Source: Cordylochernes scorpioides
Lineage: Eukaryota > Arthropoda > Arachnida > Pseudoscorpiones > Chernetidae
Length of the DNA: 64,000 bases
Assembly: GCA_030710605.1 (NCBI GenBank)
Contig: CP092863.1
Coordinates: 111,597,530-111,661,529, forward strand
Direction: 5' to 3'
The notes beneath the pieces are model-generated. The model was given only the letters and a program-made list of their open reading frames with translations. It had not been told where the DNA came from and searched no databases. The position numbers and the translations under genes are program-made. Numbering within the stretch: position 1 is the first letter of the stretch; the number at the start of each line of letters is the position of its first letter. Shown here piece after piece: positions 52,250-63,689 of this stretch.

Positions 52250-53150
52250 ACAAGTAAATAGCCAAAATTTTGACACCAAAATATAAAGAGAAAGCACGAT
52301 AGAAAAATCGATTAAAATTTAAAAAAATAAATAAACATGTTAATTTATATATGAATAAAAGACTGAGTGTACCTTTTGGATAAAAATAACTCACAGAAAA
52401 AAAAACTCAATATAAACAATATATAGGAGCTTAAAGGTATGAACAATAATCCTTTATAAAGAAAATGTTATGTAACTTTAATATATTTCAGATATTACGA
52501 AATACAAGTATATTATAGTATATATAAACATATTTAATTATAGAGATATTAGTATTTATATTTAAACATAAATATATAAATGTCACGTGAGAATAATCAA
52601 GCTAAATGCGAATATACATATTATATATACATTAAATATATAATAAACAGCATAAACAATAAATAACCCTATATATTTTGTTAATATTTTATTTTAATTC
52701 TCGCATATAGAATTAGATTTATCCCAAAATATTCTCAGAATAATATAAATATATATATTTATAATTAATTCACGTTTAATTATTTTTTCTAAAAGAAAAA
52801 TCAGTGATTATTTTCTAAAATCAATAAAATTCATTCTACATTTACTTAATATAAATAACAAATTGCGATATGTCGTATTTAAATAAATAAATGGATTTTT
52901 AAAAATTATTATTATTATTTAAAATACACCAATTTTTAATTATTTTCTTTTATTATTATTATAATAATAAAAAAATCCTTAATTATAAATACTATTTTTT
53001 CTCATTTATTATATATTTTGTATTTATATAATAATTCATAGAATATATATAGAGAGAAATACGTCGTCATTTTCTTCTCTGTGATTTGTCTTTTATTTAA
53101 ATAAATCAGACGAGAATTCTATTACTACTCTAGCGTCGCCGAATTAATTT
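52250..53150. other. Very AT-rich gene-free stretch
   Basis: Almost entirely A/T with ATATAT and ATTATT runs. Nothing recognised. Confidence 0.4.
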
Positions 53151-53154
53151 TTAT

Positions 53155-53865
53155 TTAAAATTGGGAAATGAAGTCTTCTGGGTGACTTGGCCGTTGGAAT
53201 TCAGTCAAGTGAAGGTCTTCTGCTTCTAATATCACCGTCCTCTCTCTCTTTCATAACCGAAAAATTACATTAACACACATGTGTGCTAGGCCTATTTTTA
53301 TGTAGATATATCTTCTCCCCTTTTTTTTTCTAGGTATGTTACCGATGATTTTGATGTTTTTATTTTTTCAAATTACATCGTTTTTTTTTTCTATTTCTCT
53401 TTTTTTCCCTCCTCCCTTTTTTCTATAGAATTCTTCTCTAATATGTTTTTTTTATCCGATTGGTAATTATTCATCTTAGATTTTATTCATATCATCCAAA
53501 TTGGCTTTGAACTAGAAAATTTTATATATACAGTCGATAATTTAAAACTCGTTAATTTGAATCTCTCAATAATTTGAAATTTTTACCGTTCCCTTGAAAA
53601 ATACTCGAAAGCTTAATAAAAATCAATATTAATTGGTCTCCTCAGTAATTTGTAGTTGAAGGAATAGTATCTTACCATAAATAAACATCTGTGAATAACT
53701 GTACAAATGTTTAAAATAATAAATAACAAATTTAGAGAGATCAACTCTTGTTTACTTGATTTTTTTCCCTCCCTTCCTCTTTGTTGTTTAAACTCCTGTT
53801 ATTTTGAACTCTTGATAAATTGAAAATTTTCTCTGGTCCCTTGAGTTTCAAATTTCTTATTAAGA
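53155..53865. other. Gene-free stretch
   Basis: Pyrimidine-rich (CTCTCT near 53240) then AT-rich. Nothing recognised. Confidence 0.35.
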
Positions 53866-53867
53866 AA

Positions 53868-54010
53868 AATGCATCTCCCGATCGTGCAAGTAAAAGTTGC
53901 TGATAGCTTACGCCATCTGTCGGAATAAATATCAATTATTCGTTGATTTTTTGAAAAATTTATTCCAGAATATTGGTCAAATACCCATTCTTGATTAATC
54001 AAGAAAAGAT
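53868..54010 (-). repeat. HH1 retroposon fragment
   Basis: Reverse body from the tail (CATCTCCCGATCGTGCAA) to TTGATTAATCAAGAAAAG, cut just before the hammerhead. Confidence 0.6.
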
Positions 54011-54429
54011 AACAAGGAATTCTGGAGAAATGAAAAAAAAATAACGATTAGTTGATTAGTCGTACTCCCGTGTCGACCATCTTTTCACATCCTACCATCC
54101 AGATTGAAACTTTTCTTAGCGCCAACACATTCAATCCAGAATTATTGAGGAAGCTTCCCTCCAAAAAACAAAATAACCTAACAATATCTAACCAGTTGAA
54201 TGTCAATTGCAATAGACATTATAGGAACAAATGGCCTCCCAGACTTTTCGGTCTATAAGCCGGCAATGGTATTAGACACTAATAGACACTAAGACAAAAC
54301 ACAATGGGGGGGGGGGAGAAGTCTGACCACATCTCCCTGCGGTCCCCCCTGGACCCCTCGAATATTCGACCAAATTCTGGTTCGTTTCCAAGGTGACTAA
54401 CGTGGTAACGGCACCCATTTTCCAATGAA

Positions 54430-54600
54430 GAGGATATTATCATGCCCAGCAATGGCCGCAGCCTTGCAGAAAATTGACTTAGACCCAGAGCAGCAGCTTT
54501 ACACACCCAAGATAGTGGATATTGCTGCTGCTGTGATGGAGATGCATGGAGATATCTGAGACTCTTCTTTGGACACGACAACAACAACAACAACAAAACA
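54430..54600 (+). repeat. R4 retroposon 3' end
   Basis: The frame MAAALQKIDLDPEQQL..DIAAAVMEMHGDI ends at a stop near 54558, followed by an (ACA)n tail. Homologue at 15755-15900. A poly(G) run of ten lies just upstream at 54307-54316. Confidence 0.5.
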
Positions 54601-54987
54601 CAATCCCTAAGCGTTTATTACGCACCAGGAGTCCAGGTTAGGCCTAGATCAATGAATGATATAGACAGTAATTAAGACAGTTGTCATTGCATCTACACGA
54701 GATTCTGTTTGACTGAACTAGGCACTAGCTAGCTATGCGAGGTCTATCTAGACCTACCTCTGTTGGGCGTCTCAGTCTTATTTCTTATTCTAGTCCAAAT
54801 AGACTGCTGATTCATGTGTCTTCAGACATACTGTATTGTGATACCAAAATATTCTTCTTCGACACGGATCGCAAAATCCTCAACCCTTCATACAATTTTT
54901 CTTTCATTATCTACCTTCATCATAGTTATCAATAACATATTCAAATCTCACATTCTAATCTTAAACTCAAACCCAGAAGTTCTAATA

Positions 54988-55141
54988 TTGCCAAGTGGAA
55001 AATTAGGGAAGACAAACTTCAGGATGATACAGCAATTTATTTAAAGGTAAGAACAAACTATGAGTGATAAAGAAAAGATGAGGAATGAGGGAAGTTTACA
55101 GAATAGTAAAATATAAACATAAAAAATGATACTCTGTTAAT
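54988..55141 (+). repeat. Repeat F7, copy 2
   Basis: See copy at 51627; about 85 percent similar by eye. Confidence 0.45.
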
Positions 55142-55844
55142 ACTAGTGTAAAATATTAAATGCTTCTCGCTATACAATATGAACAATGCGTAAAATGTAT
55201 TGAATTCTGATATACCACCATATTTGCATATTCAACTCTGCCTCTATGTAAAAAGGAGGTAGAAAACGAAGATCTTCTGATCATTTAGAGGAGAAATCTT
55301 CGGTATTATGGAAATCTCTTCGGAAATATGTAAATGTGTAAATACGTAGTGGTGTGTATAGAGTTCCCTCCTTTGCATTAAATCTCTTAACTTTACCATT
55401 GTGACGTAAGGTAATAAAACTGTATTCAAGATCTATAATAACCACACAGACGACAGCATAAATCCGTGATGTTGACCGGAATATCAAAGCTTGCGTTCCG
55501 TTTATGCAACTCCGTGACATGTTGGTGTCGCATGTATCTGACCCCCCTGCGGAGATCAATGACGCTTGCGTGCGGTTTGCCGGAACCTCTGTTGAGTCAC
55601 GTGGTCCTGGGAGAACAGGAAACCCTCTGGGACTGATTAATTTATACTTTTTTCCCCTTTTTCTTCACCCCACCCGGCAACACGGTAGGTAGGGCAGACC
55701 GTTTAAATCTGGCCAGGGGTACTAATCGAATTGCGGTGTTTGGATTTTGCAGTGATTTTAAAGAGCGAAAATATTTCCGAGAGATAATTAAATCAGACTG
55801 CACGGATTTTTGTAGACGTTTTTTGGCCGTGTATACCTGTTTAA

Positions 55845-56270
55845 ATTATATATATATATATATATGTTATAAATAAAAAGATGAGATTTTCTGCTGTTTT
55901 TTATTTGTTATTTATATAGAATTATTAGCTGTTGCTTGATTTTGGTATGCAGTCGTGGAAAAGATTATAATAAAATTAGTTATTAAAATAGCTTTAATTA
56001 TGCTAAAGGAATATATATAAAAGCATAATTTGATAAAGGTAATGCCTGGCTTAAGGCGTAAGAATAAAAAAATAAACTTATTTACATAATGTACAAAAAA
56101 AAAAAAAAAGGTTTGAGCCGGCCATCGGGAAACAACAACAATGAGTTTTTATAGGGGAAGCATGACCTTTGGCGGTCGATTTAACAGAGTATTTGAATCT
56201 ATGAAATAATTAAAAATTCACATTTACAAATTTCAATACTATTTTTAAATTTAAAATTAAGGAAAAATAT
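55845..56270 (-). mobile_element. MITE-like element M1, copy 4 (reverse)
   Basis: (TA)n then TATGTTATAAATAAAAAGATGAG, TGCAGTCGTGG, CTTAAGGCGTAAG, GAGCCGGCC, GTTTTTATAGGG and TTTGGCGGTCGA. The fullest view of the 3' half of the element. Confidence 0.55.
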
Positions 56271-56589
56271 AAAAATGGTCAGATGTTGATATATATCTGC
56301 CATCTTAAAATGCCCATGTGAGAGGATAGGTGCCTGATTTTTCATACCACTACATAACCTTATCCTCATATATTTTTCTTGCTTCTCCCTCTTTTTAAAA
56401 CATATATTAGAATGTACATAGAGGGGTACATCTCCCTTTAATTATGAATCAGAACGAGGCTATATGTTCATCACCCTAGTAATAAACTTTATTAATAGGA
56501 GAAAGAATGAGTCACAACACCAGTTCTGGAAAATTCAGGCAACAAGCCAACCTGTATGCCTGTAAACGGGTGTTATGGCTCATTATTAA

Positions 56590-56960
56590 TCATCAGTAGT
56601 AAAGTCCGCCTTTGCCGGTCCCAAGCCCGGATGAAAAAGGAGGAGAGGGAGCAGTAACAAGCTCACTAAAAAACTTGGGCTCAGCTGGCCCGGCTGATAG
56701 TACCCTGTAAGGGCTCCAGGGATACCGGATGAGCAGCGTTTGTACTCTATGTTAGGAGCGGCTGCACATGGCGTCTGTTCCTCAGGTCAGAGGCGGCCAT
56801 TTCTTTTGGAGCTAAGTCGGCCTGCCACTGAATAGTGCTCCCAGTCTTAATGACAAAGGTAGACACATTCTACTTCACCCAGTCATGATGGTTGTCAAAG
56901 CTTGATACCCTAATATGATTGAGTGGAGATAAGAAAGAAGAGAGAAGACTAGTAAGGTTT
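56590..56960 (-). repeat. R1 retroposon with R2-type tail
   Basis: Reverse complement of the R1 end at 1-250, with CATCCGG, CAGCTGGCC and RRHVQ-encoding parts, adjoining CTTCACCCAGTCATGATGG and an ATTGAGTGGAGATAAG tail. Confidence 0.45.
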
Positions 56961-57204
56961 TTTACTAGGGTAATGTACATAATGCATCGTTCTTCTGATG
57001 TATAATTAAAGGGAGAGGTGTCTCTCTAGGTACATGAATATCACTTCCATAACATATTCTCCAAATACAACATTCTAAATCTACAATCTCCAAAGACAAT
57101 AACACCATAAACAGAAGATCTACCCCAACAGTTCTAGCATATTCAACACAGATAACCCCACCCCCATTGTCCCCCTAACTCTCTACAACTGGAAACTATT
57201 TTTA

Positions 57205-57717
57205 TATAACAACAACAACAAAAACCTTTATTAAGACACTATTGTCTTACAAGGGGATTCCCCTAAAAGGTTATATATGTACATGAGTGAGGAGGAAAAG
57301 CAATTTAGAGGGGAGGGGGAGCAATCAGCCGTTGTCTGTGGAGTTGAGCACTTCTTCCCTCATTTTATCAATCGCCTTGAAAAATTTTAAAAATTTATAA
57401 ACAAATTTTTTATCCAGCAGGAGAGTAGTAAAACTTTTATATACATGTTGTTCATTATAGTGAGTTAGCCCCGAAATTTCGTGAATTTCAAGTATCTTTT
57501 CCTGTAGGAATGGGCAATGGAATAGATAATGGACCAAATTGTCTTGGATGACAACATTGTAGAAGTAGCAATTTGAAAGGTCGCTCTTCCAAAATCCCTT
57601 GATATCCTCGGGGAAAAGTAGCCATAGAATCCTTTGACGGGCTACAAATCGTTTAATTTTCAAAGGGAGGTTTGATAGTAAGTAGTCCTCAATTATTTTT
57701 ATATTTGATTTTTGAAA
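57205..57717 (-). pseudogene. 5'-truncated LINE ORF2 C-terminus
   Basis: The frame is open from about 57717, includes LPLKIKRFVARQRILWLLFP and DNLVHYLFHCPFLQEK, and stops at 57325. The Cys/His motif is partly lost (one Cys changed). AATAAAGGTTTTTGTTGTTG tail at 57210-57235. Related in layout to 50670-51420 but diverged. Confidence 0.6.
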
Positions 57718-57764
57718 ATGTATTTCTGTGAATCTCTATTGTATGTGTGTTGCACGCCTTTACA

Positions 57765-57840
57765 GAGCTAGTGGCCTGATGAAGCACGACCACGTGAAAG
57801 CTTGCCTCCCAATATCTGAATAAAAGAAACTATGCAAATA
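57765..57840 (+). repeat. Hammerhead-like HH2 relic
   Basis: CCTGATGAAGCACGACCACGTGAAAGCTTGCC then AATAAAAGAAAC. The CTGATGA and GAAA boxes are both present, but stem II does not pair in the required register. Confidence 0.4.
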
Positions 57841-57877
57841 ACTATGCAACTTTATGTTATATATTTGAATGTAAAAA

Positions 57878-58015
57878 ATAAAGATTGCCTCTCCTGTCGA
57901 AATAGCCGTAAAAACTAAACCCCATCTATTGACCTTCTCTGTAAACTAGCAGATTCGGATCGGTGACAAAGCCACAACACCAGCTTTGGAAAACTGAGAA
58001 CAGGATAAATATCCT
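57878..58015. repeat. F4 element fragment
   Basis: AATAAAGATTGCCTCTCC, AAACTAGCAGATTC and GTGACAAAGCCACAACACC match the inverted-repeat element at 38960. Confidence 0.4.
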
Positions 58016-58059
58016 ACCAGCAAAATTTGCATCTATATTTTGATCCATCAAATTTTTAT

Positions 58060-59080
58060 TTTGTTTTCTCTCTCTCTCTCTCTTTAAATTCAATAGAAAC
58101 CTATTGTTCCTTATCTTTTGAACATGAATCTATAAATAAAACAATCCCAAACGATATTTATAACTTACCAAACGACCAATAACCCAAAAAATATATATAT
58201 CTGAAGAAAAAATAGCTTTAGATATTCATTATAGCAAATAGAACAAATTATTTTTAATACAAATTTCTATCAAAAGCGCGACAAAAGTAGTTTAAATATT
58301 TTAAAAATCAATGATAAAAATATTGAGATGAGCAATTTTATATATTTATTAATATCTTTTTTTATTAAAAAAAACAATTTTTATACAATTATTATTATAT
58401 TATTTTTTAAAAATAATGATAAAAAAAGAACAACCAAAAAGAAATTTTAAAAACGCTTTCTAAATAATTGATATTTCAAATTTTAAATATATAAATATTT
58501 ATTTAAGAATTATACAAAAACTCTTCATACGAGATTTAAAAAAAAATTGTAACAGACATAAATTAAGAAATAAAAACTCTATAAAGTTAACAATCCAAAT
58601 AATATTTGATTATTGTAAAAATATCAAAAAAATGTTTTAATACCATTCGATCATGTTATATATAATAAAAAATATATATTTTTTTATAAAAAAATTATAC
58701 AAACGACGTGGAGGAATGTATCAAAAGATAAAAATATTAATGAATACAAAGGATTATATATTTTCGGCTGGTAAGTAGATTAGAGACAATTTTAAAACAA
58801 GCAGTTTTTTAATCGGGTGTAAGGTTTTCCCCCAGTTTTGTTTTCTTAAAACTGTAATCCCTCATTGGTGCTGCCAAATACAGTCTTCGTAGCAATTTAG
58901 ACTTTTTCTCTCTCTCAAATTTACTTTAAATAATAACAACCATTTTAATATATTTTTAAAAGAAATTTCAAGACTAAAAATTGTTGGTAAAATACAAACT
59001 CATATATTTGTTTGACTTAGGTTTAAAATTATCTTCATTTTTGTGTGTTGATAGATATACTTATAAAATATATTTTATAA
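58060..59080. other. AT-rich gene-free stretch
   Basis: A (CT)n run at about 58065-58083, then A/T runs. Nothing recognised. Confidence 0.4.
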
Positions 59081-59082
59081 AT

Positions 59083-59440
59083 GTTATATTAAAATATTTA
59101 AAATTATATTTCATAGATTCAAATACTATGTTAAATCGACCGCCAGAGGTCACGCTTCCCTTATAAAAACTCGTTGTTGTTGTTTCCCGATGGCAGGCTC
59201 AAAACCTTTTGTACATTATGTAAATAAGTTTTTCATTTTTTTTATTCTTACGCCTTAAGCCAGGCATTACTTTTATCAAATTGTTTTTATATATATTCCA
59301 TAAGCTCAATTAAAGCTATTTTGATCTTTACTATTTTTATTATACTTTCAAGATTTTAACCACGACTGCATTACATAGCATAATCCTCAAGATAATCAAA
59401 ATAAACAGAAATCTCTTTTTTATTTATAATATATATGTAG
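59083..59440 (+). mobile_element. MITE-like element M1, copy 5
   Basis: CGACCGCCAGAGGTCACGC, TTATAAAAACTCG, GTTGTTGTTTCC, GTAAATAAG, CTTAAGCCAGG and ACGACTGCA in order. Confidence 0.6.
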
Positions 59441-59505
59441 AGTTATATGTAAATATGGTATAAGTCAAAGTATTTTATATATATTTTGCGGATATTTAAA
59501 TGACA

Positions 59506-59537
<32 letters not shown>

Positions 59538-59867
59538 AATCAACTTATAAACCAGAAAGTATATATATATATATATATATATCCCTAGAAGAGCCATTTC
59601 AAAATAATTAACGACAATTTCATCAAATTTAAATTGATAAGGTTATCGATGGTGATTAATTGTGTGAGCGAAGTAATTAAAATTTCTCTCTCTGTGTGGC
59701 AATATTTCCTTCACTAATTAGGAATGATTAACTCTTAATTATTTCATTTTTTTCAAATAATATCCATCTCACATAACTTACAGGAATCTGTATATAAAAA
59801 AGAGAACAGAAGAATACCTATAACTTATATGTAAATATTTTGAATATAGAACAATCCATAATATATA

Positions 59868-60325
59868 TTTTTTTAAATAAGGCTTATTTTGGATTTTAAT
59901 AAGATTTTTTATTAATCCAATATTTCGATGGACCAAACGTCCATCTTTTACGAGGTTTTTGTTATGAAGCATACAGCAGGTCGCGTTCTTCAGGTGAACC
60001 ACGGACGTCGTACAAGCTTATTAGACGATTAACCATCTAATATATACATTTTAAACAAAGTAAATATAATCAAAAGAAAAACAGTGTAATATATATAAAT
60101 AAATAATGATAATTCTTTTGATTATATTTACTTTGTTTAAAATGTACATATATATTAGATGGTTTATCGCCCAATAAGCTTGTAAGACGTCCGTGGCTCA
60201 CCTGAAGCACGCGACCTGCTGTGTGCTTCATAATAAAAACATCGTAAAAGATGGACGTTTGGTCCATCGAAATATTGGATTAATAAAAAATCATATTGAA
60301 ATCCAAAATAAGCCTTATTTTTTAA
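59868..60325. repeat. ~210-bp-arm inverted repeat with hammerhead-like hairpins (HH3)
   Basis: Arms 59868-60077 and 60114-60325, spacer 36 bp, about 90 percent matched. In the right arm GATGGAC-GTTT-GGTCCATC forms a stem directly before GAAATATTGG and AATAAA, the layout of a hammerhead stem II plus GAAA. The matching CTGANGA is degenerate. Confidence 0.6.
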
Positions 60326-60494
60326 ATATATAATGTTATATCAAAATAATTATAACTCTCTCTATTTACATATTTGAATATTAGAAATATATTTAAGAAA
60401 TATATACTTGACGTAGAGGGATATAGGTACAGTATGCAAATATCTACTTATAAAGAAAATACTATAAAAATTGATTTTTCTTTCCGGGGAGAGA

Positions 60495-60730
60495 GAAAAT
60501 GACACTTAACATAGTTTTATTGCCATCTTGTCAATGCAGGTCAAAGTACACAGTTCGCACTATTCAGGTAATGATGATAAATCTACAATGTGTGTGATGA
60601 TGATGATTATTATTATACGAAAATAATTAAAGTATATGCAACTATGTACAATGACTATGTACATACCGCTGCAGAGATTAATGGAAGATTGCCAAGCGTG
60701 AGAGAGAGAGAAATGTTTTTTAAATACTTA
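60495..60730 (-). repeat. Repeat F5, longer copy
   Basis: Shares ATTGCCATCTTGTCAATGC and CACTATTC with 28080-28150. A GATGATGAT run follows. The small frame at 60590 is not convincing. Confidence 0.35.
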
Positions 60731-60734
60731 CTAA

Positions 60735-60995
60735 TAGTACACATGAAACAGACCATAATAAGCATGGTTAGCGACTGCCTTTCACTGTAGATGCAATACA
60801 GGTCAAAATATGTAGAAATCAGTTCGAGTACTTATAAAATTCTAACGCCTTTTTTTTTGTTATTTGCATTCAATGGTGGGTTGGTCTTGTGAAAGAATCA
60901 GAGTCCAATGAAGCAGAAAAAATGGTGAATACGGGATTCAATCCCAGGTCGTAATTGTCCAAAGTTGACGCTGTGTGCCACTCTTTCATTAACTT
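60735..60995 (-). repeat. tRNA-derived SINE
   Basis: Minus-strand B-box-like GGGATTGAATCCC (60933-60945) and a body with CCATAATAAGCATGG and TTGGACTCTGATTC, parallel to 49595-49892. Confidence 0.5.
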
Positions 60996-61087
60996 TCCTA
61001 TGCAACTATCTAATAAGGTAAATAAATACAATCCAGATGTCCCTGTTATTGATTTTTCTATTATTTCAGCGAATAGGTTTTAATCTA

Positions 61088-61162
61088 GCTCTAACTGTGG
61101 TATAATGGTAAGCTTCAGGCTTGATACTCACACCGATTTCAGTTCGAAACTGGGGATGTAGG
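61088..61162 (+). repeat. tRNA-like SINE head
   Basis: A-box-like TGGTATAATGGTAAG and B-box-like AGTTCGAAACTG at tRNA spacing, then a T-run. Cloverleaf ends do not pair well, so it is a SINE head or tRNA pseudogene. Confidence 0.45.
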
Positions 61163-61264
61163 TTTTTTTTTTATGTTGTTTTGTTTTTCAGCTTTGGCCT
61201 CCGTCTCGAGGCAATAAGACAATAACAATTGTAAAATATACTATCAAAAAGTACCATCTTGATC

Positions 61265-61400
61265 TTGAAATGAGCAATGCCAGTCACACATCAACCTGCA
61301 CACTCTGTGGAAAATAACTCTTGTAGTCTATCGGTGATAGAGCCTTTTCCCCAGTGGACGCCACCATATGTATTTATGAACATATATCTAACCCAATCTC
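61265..61400 (+). repeat. R3 retroposon coding end, decayed
   Basis: Encodes SHTSTCTLCGK then stops; matches the R3 peptide at 15460-15520. Confidence 0.35.
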
Positions 61401-61544
61401 ATTTGATTTTATTTCTTTAACCTTATATAACATTTTATGGACAATATAATCAAGTAGTTCAAATCTCAAATCTCTCCCTCTCTATCTCTCAACAAGTTCG
61501 CAAATATGATGTCGCAAATGTTAATTTTTATTGCAATAAAGGCA

Positions 61545-61640
61545 GTATAAATTGTTTAATTTTTAAAAAGAATTATACGCGTCTATAATAGTTTCGAATT
61601 CTCCAAACAGATGGCGCGCTAATGCATCATAATATAATGT
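61545..61640 (+). repeat. PAL retroposon right end
   Basis: AATTGTTTAATTTTT, GTCTATAATAGTTTCG and AGATGGCGCGCTAATGC. Confidence 0.5.
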
Positions 61641-61759
61641 CTTTCGGGCAAGTTGTGTAGCGTTGAGAGTTCCTAATATTTTATGTATGTAAAATTTTAA
61701 AATAATATAAATACACAGTTATTCTTATAAAATAAAAGGATTTAAAAGCGCGAATGTTT

Positions 61760-62462
61760 ATTTTATACATAATACAAACTTCTACTGTCCTTACTGCGAT
61801 GAAAACTATTGAAAACCATTTCTAAGATTCCATCCTTCAGTGTAGCATATAAAAGCAGAATGATCCAATACAGTATCAGAGCTCTGAGAAGCGGTCTGGT
61901 GGATTAAATTGGCGACACCGCTGGGAGGGTTCACCACTGATGAGCCAAGCCCTCCCAATATATTTTTTCATCGCAGTAAGGACAGTAGAAGTTTGTATTA
62001 TGTATAAAAGAAACATTCGCGCTTTTAAATCCTTTTATTTTATATGTATAGATGGCGCGTTATTGCTTTGTGTTAATTTATGCCTAACTGGCCTTGTCTT
62101 TATAGTTTGCTGAAGAGCATTGCTCGAAGCAAATATTTGAATGTAATGCTACTGTCCTATAAGCTTATGTCCATAGTTTACTTGAAAACCATTTCTAAGA
62201 TTCCATCCTTCAGTGTAGCATATAAAAGCATAATGATCCAATACAGTATTAGAGCTCTGAGAAGCGGTCTGGTGGATTAAATTGGCGAAACCGCTGGGAG
62301 GGTTCACCACTGATGAGCCAAGCACTCACAATATATTTTTTTCATCGCAGTAAGGACAGTAGAAGTTTGTATTATGTATAAAAGAAACATTCGCGCTTTT
62401 AAATCCTTTTATTTTATATGTATAGATGGCGCGTTATTGCTTTGTGTTAATTTATGCCTAAC
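61760..62462 (-). repeat. Tandem pair of PAL retroposon copies
   Basis: A ~280-bp segment (AAAACCATTTCTAAGATTCC to GCTTTGTGTTAATTTATGCC) at 61811-62088 recurs at 62183-62460 with very few changes. Both hold GGCGAAACCGCTGG or GGCGACACCGCTGG, CACTGATGAGCCAAG and ATAGATGGCGCG. The 66-residue frame at 62080 is repeat sequence. Confidence 0.65.
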
Positions 62463-62464
62463 AG

Positions 62465-63220
62465 TTATTCTTATTTCGGCAAACTCTTCATAATGAAAAC
62501 TCCTTTAAATAACTATCATAATAATTATAAATACTATTTTGTTTCCCTTTTTTTCTCCCCATAACGAAATTTCGCTATAGTGAAATATGTTGGTTGCTTC
62601 AATTTCGTTATAGCATTTAGTCAAAATTCTCTCTTTTTTTTCTTATTCTGAACTAAAATTACCTTATATGACATGTTAAATCTCAAATGAATAAATATTA
62701 TGATTTGATATAGTTTATGATTTTATGCTTTATTTAAGTTTCCATCAAATATAGCAGTATTTCACATATTATAACACCAAAAAATTAATTAGCATTGGAA
62801 GCAATCATGGTTATCTGACCAATAGGAAACAAGCTGATTGCGCCAATCAAAATGTCCGTCTATCTTAATTTCCTCGTCGTCTGATTGCACCTCTCTGATT
62901 GGACCGATTGCTACCAACCTATTTGCATTCGACAGTATCTGCATTATTCGGCTGCAAAGTAAAACCTTTTGTTTCAAAGTAAAAAGTGTAGAATTCCTTT
63001 TTAAACGACATTTATTTCACTGATATTCTCTAAATGATATTTTAATATCAAAATTTCTTCTCAATTAGCATTTTTTCTAAAGCTATATAGCATTGAATAA
63101 CGATGTTTTTTTAAAACGCCAAATTGTATTTTTATAATAATATCCCTATCTTTTGTTTAAAAAAACTATATTATAATAAAACAGAAGACAAATTTGAATA
63201 AAATATCGCCTAAAATGAGA
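62465..63220. other. Gene-free stretch
   Basis: A CGAAATTTCGCTATAG / CTATAACGAAATT inverted pair near 62565-62615 recalls a pogo-like end; not enough to call. Otherwise nothing. Confidence 0.3.
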
Positions 63221-63224
63221 GAGA

Positions 63225-63520
63225 GATCGAAACTTCTTTATTACATCGTTCATTTAAGATTATATAAGGTTAAAGTTTTAAAATTTTGAATAAATATGAA
63301 TAAATAAGGGGAAATATATGAATAAATAGATGCAAATATATTTTAAAAATTTATAAATATATACATATATAAAATATAAACCAAGTCTTCATTGGTAGAG
63401 AGATTGAGATTGAAACTGATTTATTACAAAGTCCATATAAGATTATATAAGGTTAAATACAGAATAAATATAAATATGAATAAATATGATTATATAATGA
63501 TAAATTGGTAGAGAGAGAGA
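63225..63520 (-). repeat. Two adjacent R3 retroposon 3' ends
   Basis: GAGATTGA/CGAAACTTC, AAGATTATATAAGG and ATAAATATGAATAAA blocks occur twice (63222-63395 and 63400-63508), each beginning with a (GA)n tail. Confidence 0.45.
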
Positions 63521-63689
63521 GAAATAACAAAAGCAATAGAAAATAAAAGCAATTTTATAAGCAGCCATTGCATTTTAACACTAAACAAAAAATAAACAAT
63601 AAAAATAAATTAGAATCATCACTAAAGAGAACACTAATTACCAAAAGTACATTAGACCTAACAAACATACAACGAATATCACCAAAAGT

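Noticed and set aside
57780-57800. Intact hammerhead at CTGATGA..GAAAGCTTG
   Set aside because: Both boxes are present but stem II does not pair in the register a hammerhead needs, so it is kept only as a relic.
62565-62615. pogo-like terminal repeats
   Set aside because: Only a short imperfect inverted pair without TA-flanked ends or repeat copies in the window.
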